Assembly: GCA_022710975.1 (NCBI GenBank)
Contig: JAKLGA010000020.1
Location: 1-64,000, forward strand
Length of the DNA: 64,000 nucleotides
Reading direction: 5' to 3'
DNA from: Myxococcota bacterium
Lineage (GTDB): Bacteria; Myxococcota; B64-G9
Below the pieces are notes generated by a model, which saw only the letters and a list, made by a program, of their open reading frames with translations, was not told the DNA's origin and searched no databases. Numbering within the stretch: the stretch's first letter is position 1; each line of letters begins with the position of its first letter. The translations under genes and the position numbers were made by a program. This document shows positions 51,472 through 59,789 of this stretch, one piece after another.

Positions 51472-51507
51472 CGATTCGACCGATCGGTCGGATCGGTCCG
51501 ATCGGTC
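51472..51507. repeat. 9-bp tandem repeat (CGATCGGTC)
   Basis: Four 9-bp units, CGATTCGAC, CGATCGGTC, GGATCGGTC and CGATCGGTC, fill the short gap between the converging PHP and tsaB genes. They create GACCGATCGGTC palindromes that could act as a shared terminator. Confidence 0.55.
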
Positions 51508-51512
51508 TGCGA

Positions 51513-52205
51513 TCAACTCGCCTGGTGACCCAGCTCCGCCTCGGACAGCCTGCAGTACAGCGGCTCGAGCGCCTCGGGATCGTCCCGCTCCCCGCGGGCC
51601 AGCCGCGCCAGCGCCAGCCGGCCGAGGGCCGCGGCGGACACGCGGTGCAGCTCCGGCTCCGTGGGCACCAGGGCCTGCGCCCCCAGGGCGGAGGCCAGCA
51701 GCTCGCGGAAGCGCTCGGCCCCGGAGCCCAGGAACACCCGCCGGACCGGCGCGGCGGCCAGGGCGCGGGCCCAGTCGGCCGGCGCGCGCGCGCCCTCGGG
51801 CTCGAGCGCCGCGAGGCCCGGCAGGTCGAAGCGGGCGCTGAACACCTCGCCCTTCAGGGCGTCGAGCGCCGGGCACACCTCGGCGGCCGGGAGGCCCCGG
51901 CCGTTCTCCGCCAGCGCCCGCAGGCTGGAGACGCCGAGCAGCGGGAGGCCGCGGGCGAAGGCCAGGAGCTTGGCCACGCTCAGGCCGATGCGCACCCCGG
52001 TGAAGGAGCCCGGGCCCACCCCGGCGGCCACGGCCGCGATCTCCTCGCGCGCCCGCCCGGCCTCCGCCAGCAACTCGTCCACCAGCGGCAGGAGGCTCCG
52101 GGAGTGACCGCCCGAGGCCTGCCGGCGCTCGGCCAGCAGCCGCTCACCGTCCAGCAGCGCGACCGCGGTGACGGCGGTGGAGGTGTCCAGGGCGAGCAGC
52201 AGCAT
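51513..52205 (-). CDS. tsaB: tRNA N6-threonylcarbamoyladenosine biosynthesis protein TsaB, 230 aa
   Basis: The N-terminus MLLLALDTSTAVTAVALLDGERLLAE is the ASKHA phosphate-1 motif of TsaB, and GVGPGSFTGVRIGLSVAKLLAFARGLPLLGVSSLRALA is its most conserved block. TsaB partners TsaD and TsaE to make t6A37 in ANN-decoding tRNAs. The length is usual. It lies 17 bp after rseP on the same strand, and the two probably share a transcript. No HExxH-type TsaD motif is present, as expected. Confidence 0.9.
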   Translation of the reverse strand: MLLLALDTSTAVTAVALLDGERLLAERRQASGGHSRSLLPLVDELLAEAGRAREEIAAVAAGVGPGSFTGVRIGLSVAKLLAFARGLPLLGVSSLRALAENGRGLPAAEVCPALDALKGEVFSARFDLPGLAALEPEGARAPADWARALAAAPVRRVFLGSGAERFRELLASALGAQALVPTEPELHRVSAAALGRLALARLARGERDDPEALEPLYCRLSEAELGHQAS

Positions 52206-52222
52206 GGTCGGCTCCCCCGCCC

Positions 52223-53920
52223 CTAGCGGAACAGCGCGGTGAAGTCCGACCAGTAGCGGCTGATGTCGTTATAGAAGGCGAACGCCATCAGGCTGACCAG
52301 CAGCAGCAGGCCGACGTAGTTGGCCGCGATGCGCGCCTTCAGGCTGACCGGCCGGCGGCGGATGACCTCGATGGCGATGAACAGGATGTGCCCGCCATCC
52401 AGGATGGGGATGGGCAGCAGGTTGAGCATGCCGAGCAGCACGCTCATGAAGGCCATCAGGCTGACGAAGGTGCCGAAACCCTTCTCGGCCGACCTGCCGG
52501 CCACCTGGTAGATCATCAGCGGCCCGCCGATGGCCTCGCTGGCCGCCACCCTGCCCTCGAAGATGCGCACGAAGCCGAGCACGTTCATCGAGATGGCCCG
52601 GCCGGTCATCGTCACGCTCATGCGCAGCGCGTAGGTCAGGCGGTCGGGGCGCGGGATGCGCGCGCCCCCCAGCAGGTTGTGCACGTACTTGATGCCCAGC
52701 CCGGGTTTCCGCGTGGTCTGCTTGAACTCGTTGGTGTCGCTGAGCAGCTCGGGGGTGAGGCGGAAGTCCTGCAGCGCGCCGGCGTGGCGCACCTGCAGCG
52801 GGATGGGCTCGTCCGGGTGGGTCAGCACGGCGCGGGAGAACTGCTCCCAGCTCTCGATCGGCTGCCCGAGCACGGCCACGATTTTGTCCCCTGGCTGGAC
52901 GCCCGCCTTCTCCAGGGGGAAGCCAGGCACCAGGCCCATCACGTACAGGTCGATGGGCTCGAGCCCGGTGTAGGCGCCCGGGGTGCGCCGCGCGCCCGCG
53001 GGCGCGCTCGCCTCGGGCTCGGGCTGGAGGACGGCCTCCAGCAGGACGGGCACCCGCAGGGTCACGGCCCCGATCTGGATGTCGGCCGAGCGCACCGCCC
53101 GCACCGGCAGCAGCTCCGTGCCGTGCAGCGCGATCAGCCGCTCGATGTCGCTCCAGCCGCCGATCGGCACCCCACCCAGCTCGAGCAGCTTGTCCCAGCT
53201 CTGCAGCCCGGCCCGGGCCGCCGGCGAGTCCGGCGCCACCACGCCCACCATGTTGCCCAGCCGGCTGTGGCGCAGCCCCAGATCCCAGCGTTCTCCCAGG
53301 AGATCCAGGCCGGTCTCGTCCAGCTCGCGGATGGAGTCGGCGCGGAAGGACAGCTGCCGCCCCTCGCGCTCGATCCGCACCTCGACCGACCCGCCGTCCG
53401 CGTCCTGCACCGCCTCGTCCACGTCGTCCCAGGTGGGCGTGTCCACGCCGTTGACCTGCAGCACCCGGTCCCCGGCGCGCAGGCCGGCCTGGCCGGCCGG
53501 CGAGCCGGCCACCACCAGGCCCAGGATCGGCGCCTGGGCCGGGCCATCGAACAGGTGGTAGACGAAGTAGATGGGCACGGCCAGCAGCACGCTGAACAGG
53601 GGCCCGGCGAAGATGATCAGGAAGCGCTTCCAGGCCGCCTGGGCCGGGAAGGAGCGCGTCCGATCGGCCTGGGTGATCTCCTCGGTCGGGTCCTCGCCCA
53701 GCATGCGCACGAACCCGCCGATGGGGAACCAGGCCACCCGGTACTCGGTCTCGCCCCGCCGCCAGGACAGCTTGAAGCGCCCCAGCCGCACCGGCGTCCC
53801 GAAGCCCAGGCTGAAGGTGAGCACCTTGACGTGGAAGAGCTTGGCGAACAGGAAGTGCCCGCTCTCGTGGGCGAAGATGAGGATGCCGATGAGGACGATG
53901 AACCAGAAGAGGTTGGCCAT
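52223..53920 (-). CDS. rseP: RseP site-2 intramembrane metalloprotease, 565 aa
   Basis: H18-E19-SG-H22 in the first membrane helix is the zinc site, and LLPIPILDGGHILF near the C-terminus is the LDG motif carrying the third ligand (Asp). Between them are PDZ domains, one at about 125-190 (GLVVAGSPAGQAGLRAGDRVLQVNGV), a second at about 220-270 (VVAPDSPAARAGLQSWDKLLELGG) and a third at about 325-390 (GLVPGFPLEKAGVQPGDKIVAVLGQ). Three PDZ domains are more than the usual two, and the protein is longer than E. coli RseP (450 aa). It cleaves anti-sigma factors or signal-peptide remnants in the membrane. Confidence 0.9.
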   Translation of the reverse strand: MANLFWFIVLIGILIFAHESGHFLFAKLFHVKVLTFSLGFGTPVRLGRFKLSWRRGETEYRVAWFPIGGFVRMLGEDPTEEITQADRTRSFPAQAAWKRFLIIFAGPLFSVLLAVPIYFVYHLFDGPAQAPILGLVVAGSPAGQAGLRAGDRVLQVNGVDTPTWDDVDEAVQDADGGSVEVRIEREGRQLSFRADSIRELDETGLDLLGERWDLGLRHSRLGNMVGVVAPDSPAARAGLQSWDKLLELGGVPIGGWSDIERLIALHGTELLPVRAVRSADIQIGAVTLRVPVLLEAVLQPEPEASAPAGARRTPGAYTGLEPIDLYVMGLVPGFPLEKAGVQPGDKIVAVLGQPIESWEQFSRAVLTHPDEPIPLQVRHAGALQDFRLTPELLSDTNEFKQTTRKPGLGIKYVHNLLGGARIPRPDRLTYALRMSVTMTGRAISMNVLGFVRIFEGRVAASEAIGGPLMIYQVAGRSAEKGFGTFVSLMAFMSVLLGMLNLLPIPILDGGHILFIAIEVIRRRPVSLKARIAANYVGLLLLVSLMAFAFYNDISRYWSDFTALFR

Positions 53921-53971
53921 GCCGGACGCACTCTAACCTGGCGGCCCTCGCCGCACAAGCCCGGCGGGTCC

Positions 53972-54337
53972 TCAGCGCCCCTCGAACTGGTGGCCGCACC
54001 AGTCGCAGCGCTCGACCAGCTGCTGCCCGGGTTTGGCCTTGATGACGGCGTTGCAGTTCGGGCAGCGCACCTGGGCCACCCGCGCCTCGGGATCGACCGG
54101 CGGCTCGGCCCTGAAACCCAGCCGGGCGAGCTCCTGCAGGGCCCAGCGGTAGTCGCGCAGCGCCTGATCGTCCTCGGCCACCAGGCCCCGGGCCTGGAGG
54201 CGCCCGAGCAGGCTGTCGGTGAGGCGGATCAGGCTGCCCACCGCCTGCCCGAGGAACAGGAGCTGGGTCTTGACCCCCACCAGATCCTCGCCGAACTGGG
54301 TGTTGATGTTGATCTGCCGCTCGGACAGCTTGGCCAT
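53972..54337 (-). CDS. Small zinc-ribbon protein, 121 aa
   Basis: The ATG at 54337 follows CGGAGG. Residues 1-75 are helical (QFGEDLVGVKTQLLFLGQAVGSLIRLTDSLLGRLQ) and could form a coiled coil. The C-terminus has CPNCNAVIKAKPGQQLVERCDWCG, a four-Cys zinc ribbon. The function is unknown. The gene lies upstream of rseP-tsaB on the same strand (51-bp gap) and is divergent from the T2SSE-N gene, so it may be the first gene of that operon. Confidence 0.6.
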   Translation of the reverse strand: MAKLSERQININTQFGEDLVGVKTQLLFLGQAVGSLIRLTDSLLGRLQARGLVAEDDQALRDYRWALQELARLGFRAEPPVDPEARVAQVRCPNCNAVIKAKPGQQLVERCDWCGHQFEGR

Positions 54338-54418
54338 GGCGCGCCTCCGGTTTCCTCCCCAGGACATTGCCATCCTCCCGGAATCGGGTCAATTCTCGCC
54401 GCCCGCGCCGGCGGTTTC

Positions 54419-54448
54419 TTGACCCGCCCGCGGGGCCGCTGGTAGCAT
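54419..54448 (+). promoter_or_regulatory. Sigma70-type promoter
   Basis: TTGACC (54419-54424), 18 bp, TAGCAT (54443-54448), 38 bp before the ATG at 54486. Confidence 0.55.
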
Positions 54449-54485
54449 CGGCGTGCGTTCGTATCACCGGGAAAGGTCGTCGAAT

Positions 54486-55340
54486 ATGGCCAAGAAGAAG
54501 CTCGGCGAGATCATGCTGGAGCGCGGCATCATCGACCAGGAGCAGCTCAACTCCGCCCTGGCCTACCAGCGCCAGTGGGGCCACCGCCTGGGCGTGGCCC
54601 TGGTCGCCAAGGGTTTCGTGACCGAGGGCATCCTGTGCAAGGTGCTGGGCGAGGTGATGAGCCTGCCGGTGGTGGACCTCGCCAAGGTCGATTTCGATCC
54701 CAACGCCCTGCGCATGATGCCGCTGAACACCTGCGAGAACAACGATCTCATCCCCATCGCCCACGAGGAGGGCAAGGGCAAGTCGGTGCTGACCATCGCC
54801 ATGGCCGATCCGATGAACCTGGCGATCATCGACGAGATCGAGTTCACCACCGGCTGCAAGGTGCGGCCCGTGCTGGCCACCATCTCGGCCATCGCCAGCG
54901 CCATCCGCAAGTACTACCGGGGCGCCAACACGGTCATCAAGCCGCTCAGCTTCTTCCGCGACAAGGGCGCGGGCGAGAGCGGGAAGATGCAGCTCGTGCG
55001 GCCCGGGGGCGAGGTCGAGGAGGTGGACACCGCCACGCGGGAGTCCTCCGGCCCCAAGCGCCAGCCCAAGCCGCCCGAGCCCGCGGCGCCGGAGCCCGAG
55101 CAGGTCGGCGACCGCGTCCAGCAGATCAAGGCCCGCCGCGCCCAGCAGGTCTCCCAGGTGCGGCCCGCGCCCGGCCAGGAGGCCGACCAGGAGGCCATGC
55201 GGGAGTACCTGTCCGAGGTCCAGACCCAGGAGCTCGAGACCCTGGCCAAGCTGGAGAAGTACTTCTGGGCGCTCATGCGCGTGATGGCCAAGAAGGGCCT
55301 GATCACCAAGGACGAGTTCCTGCGGGAGATGAACAAGTAG
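54486..55340 (+). CDS. Stand-alone T2SSE-N (GspE/PilB N-terminal) protein, 284 aa
   Basis: Residues 1-150 match the N-terminal domain of type II secretion and type IV pilus ATPases: KLGEIMLERGIIDQEQLNSALAYQRQWGHRLG and VMSLPVVDLAKVDFDPNALRMMP, then IPIAHEEGKGKSVLTIAMADPMNLAIIDEIEFTTGCKVRPVLAT. No Walker motifs follow. The remainder is a charged linker (about 175-240) and a helical C-terminus (LEKYFWALMRVMAKKGLITKDEFLREM). Domains of this type bind c-di-GMP (MshEN) or anchor the ATPase. A free-standing version may be a second-messenger receptor or adaptor. It is 21 bp upstream of glnA and probably co-transcribed. Confidence 0.8.
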   Translation: MAKKKLGEIMLERGIIDQEQLNSALAYQRQWGHRLGVALVAKGFVTEGILCKVLGEVMSLPVVDLAKVDFDPNALRMMPLNTCENNDLIPIAHEEGKGKSVLTIAMADPMNLAIIDEIEFTTGCKVRPVLATISAIASAIRKYYRGANTVIKPLSFFRDKGAGESGKMQLVRPGGEVEEVDTATRESSGPKRQPKPPEPAAPEPEQVGDRVQQIKARRAQQVSQVRPAPGQEADQEAMREYLSEVQTQELETLAKLEKYFWALMRVMAKKGLITKDEFLREMNK

Positions 55341-55361
55341 AGCCACGTGGGAGGGCTTCGC

Positions 55362-56798
55362 ATGGCCGCGACGGACTTCGACAAGCTCCAGTCCCTGGTG
55401 AGCCAGCACGGCGTGCGGATGCTCGAGCTGCGCTACTGCGACATGGTCGGGGCCTGGCACCAGATCACGGTGCCGGCGGCCGCCCTCGGCCCGGCGCTGC
55501 TCACCCACGGGGTGGCCTTCGACAGCTCCAGCATCCCGGGCTTCAAGACGGTCGAGGGCGGCGACATGGTGCTGGTGCCCGACGTGGCCACCGCCGCGCT
55601 CGATCCGTTCTGCGACCTGCCCTCGCTGGCGATGATCTGCTGGATCCGCGAGGCGGGCTCCTTCGAGCCCTTCCCGCGCGACCCGCGGCACGTGGCCTGC
55701 CGGGCCGAGCAGAAGCTGCGCGAGCTGGACATCGCCGACGAGAGCGTGTGGGGCCCCGAGTTCGAGTACTACGTATTCGATCACGTCACCTCGGCCAACA
55801 CCAACAACCGCAGCGGCTACACGGTGGACACCGTCGAGGCGCACTGGAACACCGGCGAGGAGCAGGAGCGCCACCTGGGCACCCGCATCCGCTACCAGGG
55901 CGGCTACCACGTGATCCAGCCGCTGGACGCGCTGCACGATCTCCGCGGTCAGATGGTGGAGCACGTGCAGGCCGCCGGCATCCCGGTCAAGTACCACCAC
56001 CACGAGGTGGGCGGCGCGGGCCAGTGCGAGATCGAGATCGAGTTCCTGCCCATGCTGCGGGCCGCGGACGCGGTCATGACCGTCAAGCACATCGTGCGCA
56101 TGACCGCCCACAAGGCCGGGCGCACGGCCACCTTCATGCCCAAGCCGCTCAACGACGAGGCCGGCTCGGGCATGCACTTCCACCAGATGCTGTTCCGCGC
56201 CGGCCAGCCCCTGTTCTCGGATCCAGCCGGCTACGCCGGCCTGTCGCAGACCGCGCTGCACTACATCGGCGGGGTGCTGACCCACAGCCCGGCCCTGCTG
56301 GCGCTGGCCAGCCCGAGCACCAACTCCTTCAAGCGGCTGGTGCCGGGCTTCGAGGCGCCCATCAAGATGTTCTACGGCCTGGCCAATCGCTCGGCCGCCG
56401 TGCGCATCCCCAAGCAGGCGCGCAGCCCGTCCGAGAAGCGCTTCGAGTTCCGGCCGCCCGACGCGACCTGCAACCCGTACCTGGCCATGGCGGCCCAGCT
56501 CATGGCGGGGATCGACGGCATCCGCAAGAAGATCGATCCGTCGGCGGCCGGCTTCGGGCCCTACGACATCAACGTGTTCAAGGCCCCGCCCGAGGTGCGC
56601 GACCGCATCCGCTCGCTGCCCACGACCCTCGAGGCGGCCCTGCAGGCCCTGGAGCAGGACTCCGATTTCCTCATGGCGGGCGACGTGTTCCCGGCCGACT
56701 TCGTGCGCACCTGGGTGGACTACAAGCTGAGCCGGGAGGTCCTGCCCGTCCAGACCCGCATCCACCCCATGGAGATCGAGCTCTACTACGATCTGTGA
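55362..56798 (+). CDS. glnA: Glutamine synthetase type I, 478 aa
   Basis: The start is ATG 55362 after GGGAGGG. Family blocks include FDSSSIPGFKTVEGGDMVLVPD (latch/metal region), EFEYYVFD, HHEVGGAGQCEIEIEF, NDEAGSGMHFHQ (ammonium/glutamate region), RSAAVRIPK and EFRPPDATCNPYLAMAA. The enzyme condenses glutamate and ammonia with ATP. In the loop that carries the adenylylation Tyr of GSI-beta (NLYDLPPEE in E. coli) this protein reads NVFKAPPEV, with Phe in place of Tyr, so adenylylation control is unlikely. It follows the T2SSE-N gene closely. Confidence 0.93.
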   Translation: MAATDFDKLQSLVSQHGVRMLELRYCDMVGAWHQITVPAAALGPALLTHGVAFDSSSIPGFKTVEGGDMVLVPDVATAALDPFCDLPSLAMICWIREAGSFEPFPRDPRHVACRAEQKLRELDIADESVWGPEFEYYVFDHVTSANTNNRSGYTVDTVEAHWNTGEEQERHLGTRIRYQGGYHVIQPLDALHDLRGQMVEHVQAAGIPVKYHHHEVGGAGQCEIEIEFLPMLRAADAVMTVKHIVRMTAHKAGRTATFMPKPLNDEAGSGMHFHQMLFRAGQPLFSDPAGYAGLSQTALHYIGGVLTHSPALLALASPSTNSFKRLVPGFEAPIKMFYGLANRSAAVRIPKQARSPSEKRFEFRPPDATCNPYLAMAAQLMAGIDGIRKKIDPSAAGFGPYDINVFKAPPEVRDRIRSLPTTLEAALQALEQDSDFLMAGDVFPADFVRTWVDYKLSREVLPVQTRIHPMEIELYYDL

Positions 56799-56866
56799 GC
56801 CCGGCCCCGAGGCCAGCGGTCACGCAACGCTCTGGATTTCCTAAACATTGTGCGCGAGTGGCGGGC

Positions 56867-56895
56867 TTGACAGGGCCCGGGGGCGCACCTATATT
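56867..56895 (+). promoter_or_regulatory. Strong sigma70-type promoter
   Basis: A perfect -35 TTGACA (56867-56872), 17 bp, TATATT (56890-56895), 33 bp before the FmdB-type gene. It is the closest match to consensus in the window. Confidence 0.75.
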
Positions 56896-56927
56896 GCCTC
56901 CGGCCGTGACGGGAGGTTTGCGGCGTC

Positions 56928-57278
56928 ATGCCCATCTACGAGTACGAGTGCACCCGGTGCGGCGACCAGACCGAGGCCATCCAGGGCTTTCACGACGCCC
57001 CCCTCAAGAAGTGCGAGAAGTGCGGGGGAAAGCTGCACAAGCTGGTGTCCGAGTCGGCCTTCCACCTGAAGGGCTCGGGCTGGTACGTGACCGATTACTC
57101 CCGCTCTACCCGCCCGGGTGCGCGGAAGGAGAGCAAGGACGGGAAGGACGGCAAGGACTCCAAGGAAGGCGGCAACGGCAAGGAGGGCAAGGACACCAAG
57201 GAATCCAAGGAGTCCAAGCCCGCCGCGGAGTCCAAGGGCGCGAAGGAGAGCCAGAGCACGAAGAGCGCCTCCGCCTGA
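56928..57278 (+). CDS. FmdB/CxxC-type zinc-ribbon regulatory protein, 116 aa
   Basis: MPIYEYECTRCGDQTEAIQ and CEKCGGKLHKLVSESAFHLKGSGWYVTDY give the four-Cys ribbon of the FmdB family (putative regulators with a short beta-ribbon). The C-terminal 50 residues are Lys/Glu/Ser-rich repeats of KDGK and KESK types, a common low-complexity tail in this family. The exact function is unknown. The gene stands alone behind a strong promoter, with a GGGAGG ribosome site 11 nt before the ATG. Confidence 0.85.
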   Translation: MPIYEYECTRCGDQTEAIQGFHDAPLKKCEKCGGKLHKLVSESAFHLKGSGWYVTDYSRSTRPGARKESKDGKDGKDSKEGGNGKEGKDTKESKESKPAAESKGAKESQSTKSASA

Positions 57279-57433
57279 GTCCGAGTTGACAGCCGAGGCC
57301 GCTGCCGGCATCCTGGACCTGTCCACCGCGGTGATGTCAGGCTCGTCCAATCCGCTCCAGCCCAGGACGAGGCATCCCCACCGCACCTGACCGACCTCGC
57401 CGGCCCACGGGCCGCGGGGGGAGGTGCGTGGGA

Positions 57434-58294
57434 ATGCTCGACCTGCTCATCGTCGGCGCGGGACCGGCCGGGGTGAGCTGCGCGCTCCAGGCCAGCCGCG
57501 ACGGGCTCGCGGCGTTGCTGCTGGGGGACGAGCCCATCGGCGGCCTGCTCGGCACCGCCCGGCGGCTGGACAACCTCCCGGGCCAGGGCGGGATCTCCGG
57601 ACCCGAGTTGGCCCGGCGCCTGGCCACCGAGCTCGAGCAGCGCGCTGCGCCCTTCAGGCGGGACCGGGTCGAGGCCCTCGAGCTCATCCCCGGAGGCGGG
57701 TTCCGCGCCCGCCTGGAAGGTGGCGCACGCCTGGACGCCAGGACGATCTGCCTGGCCACGGGGACCCGGCCGGCGCCGCTCCCTGGCTGGGCCGCCGAGG
57801 CCGCACGGCTCCTGCCCGGACGACTCGTGCGCGAGGCCCGAGCCTTGCCCACCGACCTCGAGGGCTCCCGGGTGGTGGTGGCGGGCGGCGGCGAGGCCGC
57901 CCTGGACACCGCCCTGTGGGCCCGGGATCGGGGCGCCGCGGTGGAGATCTTGCTGCGCGGCGCGGCCCCGCGCGCGCCCGCGGCCCTGGTGGCCGAGGCC
58001 CGCGCGGCCGGCGTGCGGCTCGGCCCGGGCACGGAGGTCCAGCGGGCCGAGCCGGCCCCGGACGGGACCGGCTGGCGGCTCGGCTGCTCGGACGGCCGGA
58101 CACGGGAGGCGGGCTGGCTGGTCGTGTGCATCGGCCGGGAGCCGCGGCTCGAGCTGCGGCCCGATCCGCTCCCCCCGGGTGTCTTCCTGGCGGGCGACGT
58201 GCAGAGCGGCCAGGCGCGCTACGCGGCCCTGGCCATGGCGGACGGCCTGCGCGCGGCCCTCGCGGCCCGCGCCCTCCTGGAGGCCTCGAGATGA
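57434..58294 (+). CDS. Thioredoxin-reductase-like flavoprotein without CxxC, 286 aa
   Basis: The ATG at 57434 has GAGG at 9 nt; the GTG at 57428 is too close. The FAD site is LIVGAGPAGVSCALQASRDGLAALLLG, with GLLGTARRLDNLPG next and CLATGTRPAPLPGW further on. The NAD(P) site is VVVAGGGEAALDTALWARDRGAAVEILLRG. The last motif, PPGVFLAGDVQSGQARYAALAMADGLRAAL, is the class II reductase end. The CxxC redox pair of thioredoxin reductase is missing, so this is more like a ferredoxin-NADP reductase or an oxidase-type flavoprotein. It overlaps the next gene by 4 bp (ATGA). Confidence 0.82.
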   Translation: MLDLLIVGAGPAGVSCALQASRDGLAALLLGDEPIGGLLGTARRLDNLPGQGGISGPELARRLATELEQRAAPFRRDRVEALELIPGGGFRARLEGGARLDARTICLATGTRPAPLPGWAAEAARLLPGRLVREARALPTDLEGSRVVVAGGGEAALDTALWARDRGAAVEILLRGAAPRAPAALVAEARAAGVRLGPGTEVQRAEPAPDGTGWRLGCSDGRTREAGWLVVCIGREPRLELRPDPLPPGVFLAGDVQSGQARYAALAMADGLRAALAARALLEASR

Positions 58295-59232
58295 ACGCGC
58301 GGGGATCGGTGCGGGCCGAGGTGCTCGGGGTGAGCGGGGACCCGGCGGTGGCCGAGGTGGCCGTGCTGCGCCTGGGCGGCCGGGCGGAGGCGGTGGTCGA
58401 GGTGGTGGACGGGCTCACGCCCCCGCTCGGCCGCGAGGACAAGTGGATCGTGAACCTCTCGACCCAGTTCGGCTGCCCGGTCGGGTGCCCCACCTGCGAC
58501 GCCGGGGGCGGCTACCACGGCGACCTGGACACGCAGGAGCTGCTGGCCCAGGTGGATTGGGCGCTGGGCCGCCATCCGGGCATGGCCGGGAGATGCCGCA
58601 AGCTGAAGGTCCACTTCGCCCGCATGGGCGAGCCCAGCCTGAACCCCGCCGTGCTCGCGTGCCTGCGGGCGTTGCCCGGCAGGCTGCAGGCCCCGGGCCT
58701 GTGGGCGTGCGTGGCCAGCGTGGCCCCGCGGGGCCGGGAGGGGTGGTTCGAGGAGCTGCGCCAGCTCAAGGCGCGCCTGTACCCCGACCGCTTCCAGCTC
58801 CAGTTCTCGCTGCAGTCCACCGATCCGGCCGCGCGGGCCAGGCTCATCCCCCTGCCCTGCTGGAGCTTCGAGGAGATCGCGGCCTACGGGGCGCGCTTCC
58901 ACCGGCCCGGGGAGCGCAAGCTGGTGCTCAACTTCGCCCTCGCCCGGGGGGTGCCCTTCGAGCCCGAGGCGCTGCTGGCCCACTTTCCTCCCCAGCACTT
59001 CCTCCTCAAGCTCACGCCGATCAACCCCACCGCCCGCGGCCGGCAGGCGGGGCTCGAGACCACGCTGCGCGGCCCCGCCGCGGAGAGCCTGGCGCCGGCC
59101 CTGGCGCGCCTGCAGGCCGCCGGCTTCGAGGTGATCTGCAGCGTGGGCGACGGGCGCGAGGACCGCATCGGCTCGAACTGCGGCCAGGCCGTGCGGGCGC
59201 TCGGCGCTCAGCAGGCGGCCGCGCCCGGATGA
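58291..59232 (+). CDS. RlmN-like radical SAM protein, 313 aa
   Basis: The radical SAM cluster motif is STQFGCPVGCPTCDAGGGYHGDL (CxxxCxxC), and FARMGEPSLNPAVL, QFSLQSTDPAARARLIP and HFLLKLTPINPTARG all correspond to RlmN/Cfr blocks (MGxGEPL, NPV). A terminal Cys in RIGSNCGQ matches the methyl-carrying C355 of E. coli RlmN. The position of C118 (seven residues before the first cluster Cys) is Asn here, and the protein is shorter. It may therefore be a divergent paralog with changed chemistry. It is translationally coupled to the flavoprotein, which could supply electrons. Confidence 0.8.
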   Translation: MNARGSVRAEVLGVSGDPAVAEVAVLRLGGRAEAVVEVVDGLTPPLGREDKWIVNLSTQFGCPVGCPTCDAGGGYHGDLDTQELLAQVDWALGRHPGMAGRCRKLKVHFARMGEPSLNPAVLACLRALPGRLQAPGLWACVASVAPRGREGWFEELRQLKARLYPDRFQLQFSLQSTDPAARARLIPLPCWSFEEIAAYGARFHRPGERKLVLNFALARGVPFEPEALLAHFPPQHFLLKLTPINPTARGRQAGLETTLRGPAAESLAPALARLQAAGFEVICSVGDGREDRIGSNCGQAVRALGAQQAAAPG

Positions 59233-59657
59233 GAACAGCCGCAGGGCGGCTCCACCTCGAACTCCACGATGGCCTCGAGGTGCTCGACCAGCATCCAGAG
59301 CGGGCCGGCGTCCTCCGCGACCCAGCAAATCCCCAGCCGGTTGAGGAACGAGACCAGCTCGTCCCGGCGCTTGCGGAGCTCCCCCTCGGGCAGGTCGCGG
59401 TACCGCCCGGTCAGCGGCTTCACGAACTTCTCACCGGTCTCCGGGCAGCAGGCGCTCGCCAGCATGGGCCCGGCCGGTCCGCAGGCCGTCCCCGGGGCCG
59501 GGCGGAAGCCCTCGAGCTTCATCCAGCCCCGCTCCCCGGCCGGCTGGCCGCTGAACCTCCCGGCGGCCGTGGTCACCGTCAGCCGCTCCTCCGACTCGCC
59601 CCAACCCAGCGACCGCCCCGCCAGCCTCGCCTTGCGCCGCTTCCACCGGTTCGACAT
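59208..59657 (-). CDS. Hypothetical protein, 149 aa
   Basis: The start is MSNRWKRRKARLAGRSLGW, a basic N-terminus without a signal peptide. The body has WMKLEGFRPAPGTACG and LASACCPETGEKFVKPL and then a helical part ELRKRRDELVSFLNRLGICWVAEDAG, ending in CGCSHPG. The gene is convergent with the RlmN-like gene and overlaps it by 25 bp. No family is recognised. Six Cys include a CC pair and a final CGC, but no regular zinc motif is evident. Confidence 0.5.
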   Translation of the reverse strand: MSNRWKRRKARLAGRSLGWGESEERLTVTTAAGRFSGQPAGERGWMKLEGFRPAPGTACGPAGPMLASACCPETGEKFVKPLTGRYRDLPEGELRKRRDELVSFLNRLGICWVAEDAGPLWMLVEHLEAIVEFEVEPPCGCSHPGAAAC

Positions 59658-59789
59658 GTCCGGACCTCCTCCTGGTTCGCGTTCCCCATCGCCCCGACGC
59701 CCGCGTACCTAGCAACCTGCGCGCCAACGACGGCCGGATCCGCAACCCGACGAATGTCCAGCGCTTGCTCCGCGCGGCCCGGCCGCGGG

